Below, piece by piece: positions 62,691-64,000 of a DNA stretch of 64,000 nucleotides. The DNA is from Haliclystus octoradiatus (Eukaryota; Cnidaria; Staurozoa; Stauromedusae; Haliclystidae). The stretch is taken from assembly GCA_916610825.1 (NCBI GenBank), contig OU744451.1:2046001-2110000 (forward strand), given 5' to 3'. The translations under genes and the position numbers were made by a program. The first letter of the stretch is position 1. Every line of letters starts with the position of its first letter. The notes under the pieces were generated by a model. That model saw only the letters and a program-made list of their open reading frames with translations, had not been told where the DNA came from and searched no databases.

Positions 62691-64000
62691 GAAACATTTA
62701 AAGTGGGAATAAACCCCCAGACTATCTTTACATATATAGTAGAACCCGACGTGAAAAAAACAATGGCGTAATTTTTTTTTCGATCTGGAAGTTATTTCTT
62801 GGTGAAAAATGCCTTCAAAGTGGTGTTTTGGCCCAAATGTCGCTGAGGGAAAAAAAGGGATTGGATCTAGCTTTATGACGACAAAGTCACAAGTCGTGTG
62901 GTTTTTCTAATAGACTTTAGATCAGATTAATCACGCGATGTTACGTTTGAGATGGCGTAGCTCTGTAACGGCAATCTATTTTTCTCTCCCACAAAACTGA
63001 GGTAAGGAAGAACATATAAACTCAAGAGTAGCAAAATTCCAGATGATTTAATGATTTTAAAATTCACGAATTTGAAGAAAATAAAAATCAGAAAATATTT
63101 CATTCGTAGCGCGCGTTATACAGATTATATTTTGACATTTCATTCTCACACATATTTAACACATATCAAAAGATTCTCTGGTGACCACAAAAGCTAGCTA
63201 ATTTAGTAGAATTTATTGTTGTAAGCATATGTCTGCACTGAAAATGGAGTGTTCTTTTGAGAGTAAAAATCATAATGTATGGTGGGAAACGCTATTAAGA
63301 ACACCATAACCGTCGGTTTTATAGTCCTCTTTTCACAGAAGCGAAATCTGTCCATCTGATTTCTCGTCTCTGTAGAAAGGTATTTTGTGCAAAGTAACTT
63401 CTGCACTGTATTACCGCATCCTATAAACTACAGATTGTGACGACATGATGCTAACATGTTCTACTTTCTAGCCGAAGGAATGATTACTAGACTGGTAAAA
63501 TAATTTTGTGGCGTATGTAAAATAAGGAACGAGACTTCACATTGCAAAACCCTAATTTTGTTAATCATATAACTTTGATAGAGAGGATAATAATTTATGC
63601 TATGAAGATATACCGCAAAACCGACAAATGATAGAATCTGCATTACTGAGTTCTAGTGGCTCTAGTACACGGCTGTAAACTTGAATAAGAACGTCCGAAG
63701 TCCTCTATCATGTTTGTACTATTTTCCGATATTTTATAGAATTTTATAGTGTAATGTACTGAAGAATTCCCAATGGTTTTTTAAATTTTGAATGCTTGGT
63801 GAATTAATGATGAACACTTTGTTAGACTATTGAGTATAAATATCTATCTATACAGTCGTATAAACTATACGATTACATGGTTTAAGCTTTACTAGACAAA
63901 CATCAATTTCAAACTTAAACGTTGAAATGATAATTGAAGAATGTCTATTTAATGTTTTAGTAATACTTAATTAAATCCGAAAAAGTACAATTAATACTTT
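62691..64000. other. no gene seen
   Basis: AT-rich unique sequence to the end of the window. The short minus-strand frames at 63203-63406 and 63461-63643 have no motif, splice support or Kozak context that I would trust. Confidence 0.45.

Overview
The window is AT-rich nuclear DNA from an animal, most likely an aquatic invertebrate. The evidence is eukaryotic transposable elements of several classes (hAT, PIF/Harbinger-like, Penelope-like, a tRNA-derived SINE head), consensus GT/AG splice signals, strong Kozak starts, NRF1/YY1-like promoter motifs and a very large satellite array. There is no bacterial operon structure. The species cannot be named from the sequence alone.

Positions 1-38490 are a tandem satellite with an 81-bp monomer (about 22% G+C). 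It has higher-order organisation with periods near 1.4-1.5, 2.7-3.3 and 6.0 kb. The left edge lies outside the window. Because 81 is a multiple of 3, one minus-strand frame stays open for long stretches and spells a 27-residue hydrophobic repeat, but common monomer variants carry a frameshift or double stops, so I do not treat it as a gene. The array is interrupted at 27808-34096 by a 6289-bp hAT transposon with 14-bp perfect terminal inverted repeats and a perfect 8-bp target duplication (gtaatacc). Its transposase is one reading frame broken by a single in-frame TAG. Its 3' end was later hit by a second, non-autonomous hAT (28668-30312, duplication gcaacagc), which replaces the last residues of the protein.

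Positions 38473-41628 (minus) hold the most interesting gene: a single-exon 1051-residue protein with two tandem zinc-dependent deaminase-like domains (H-x-E followed by C-x2-C in each). They most resemble the OTT_1508-like branch of the nucleic-acid deaminase superfamily. An N-terminal beta-hairpin precedes them, and a relic of a third repeat plus a short helical motif like those at the end of STAND NTPases follow them. Its stop codon lies in the degenerate last monomer of the satellite.

Positions 41629-64000 are mostly non-coding. They hold hAT-type MITEs (44019-44782 and probably 47563-48355), a long inverted repeat (50793-51514), a SINE head (about 52798-52881), a broken Penelope-like reverse transcriptase (about 54655-55561) with a hammerhead-ribozyme-like core next to it, a Harbinger-type MITE (58528-59294), a cluster of seven copies of a 15-mer (57393-58312), a short tandem repeat ending in a hairpin (62281-62475) and a dispersed repeat present in two opposite copies. 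Three weak candidates for host exons are reported: a phase-matched exon pair at 53127-53551 (+), a first exon at 62032-62103 (-) with a good Kozak, a consensus donor and upstream NRF1-like sites, and a possible terminal exon at 61472-61622 (+).
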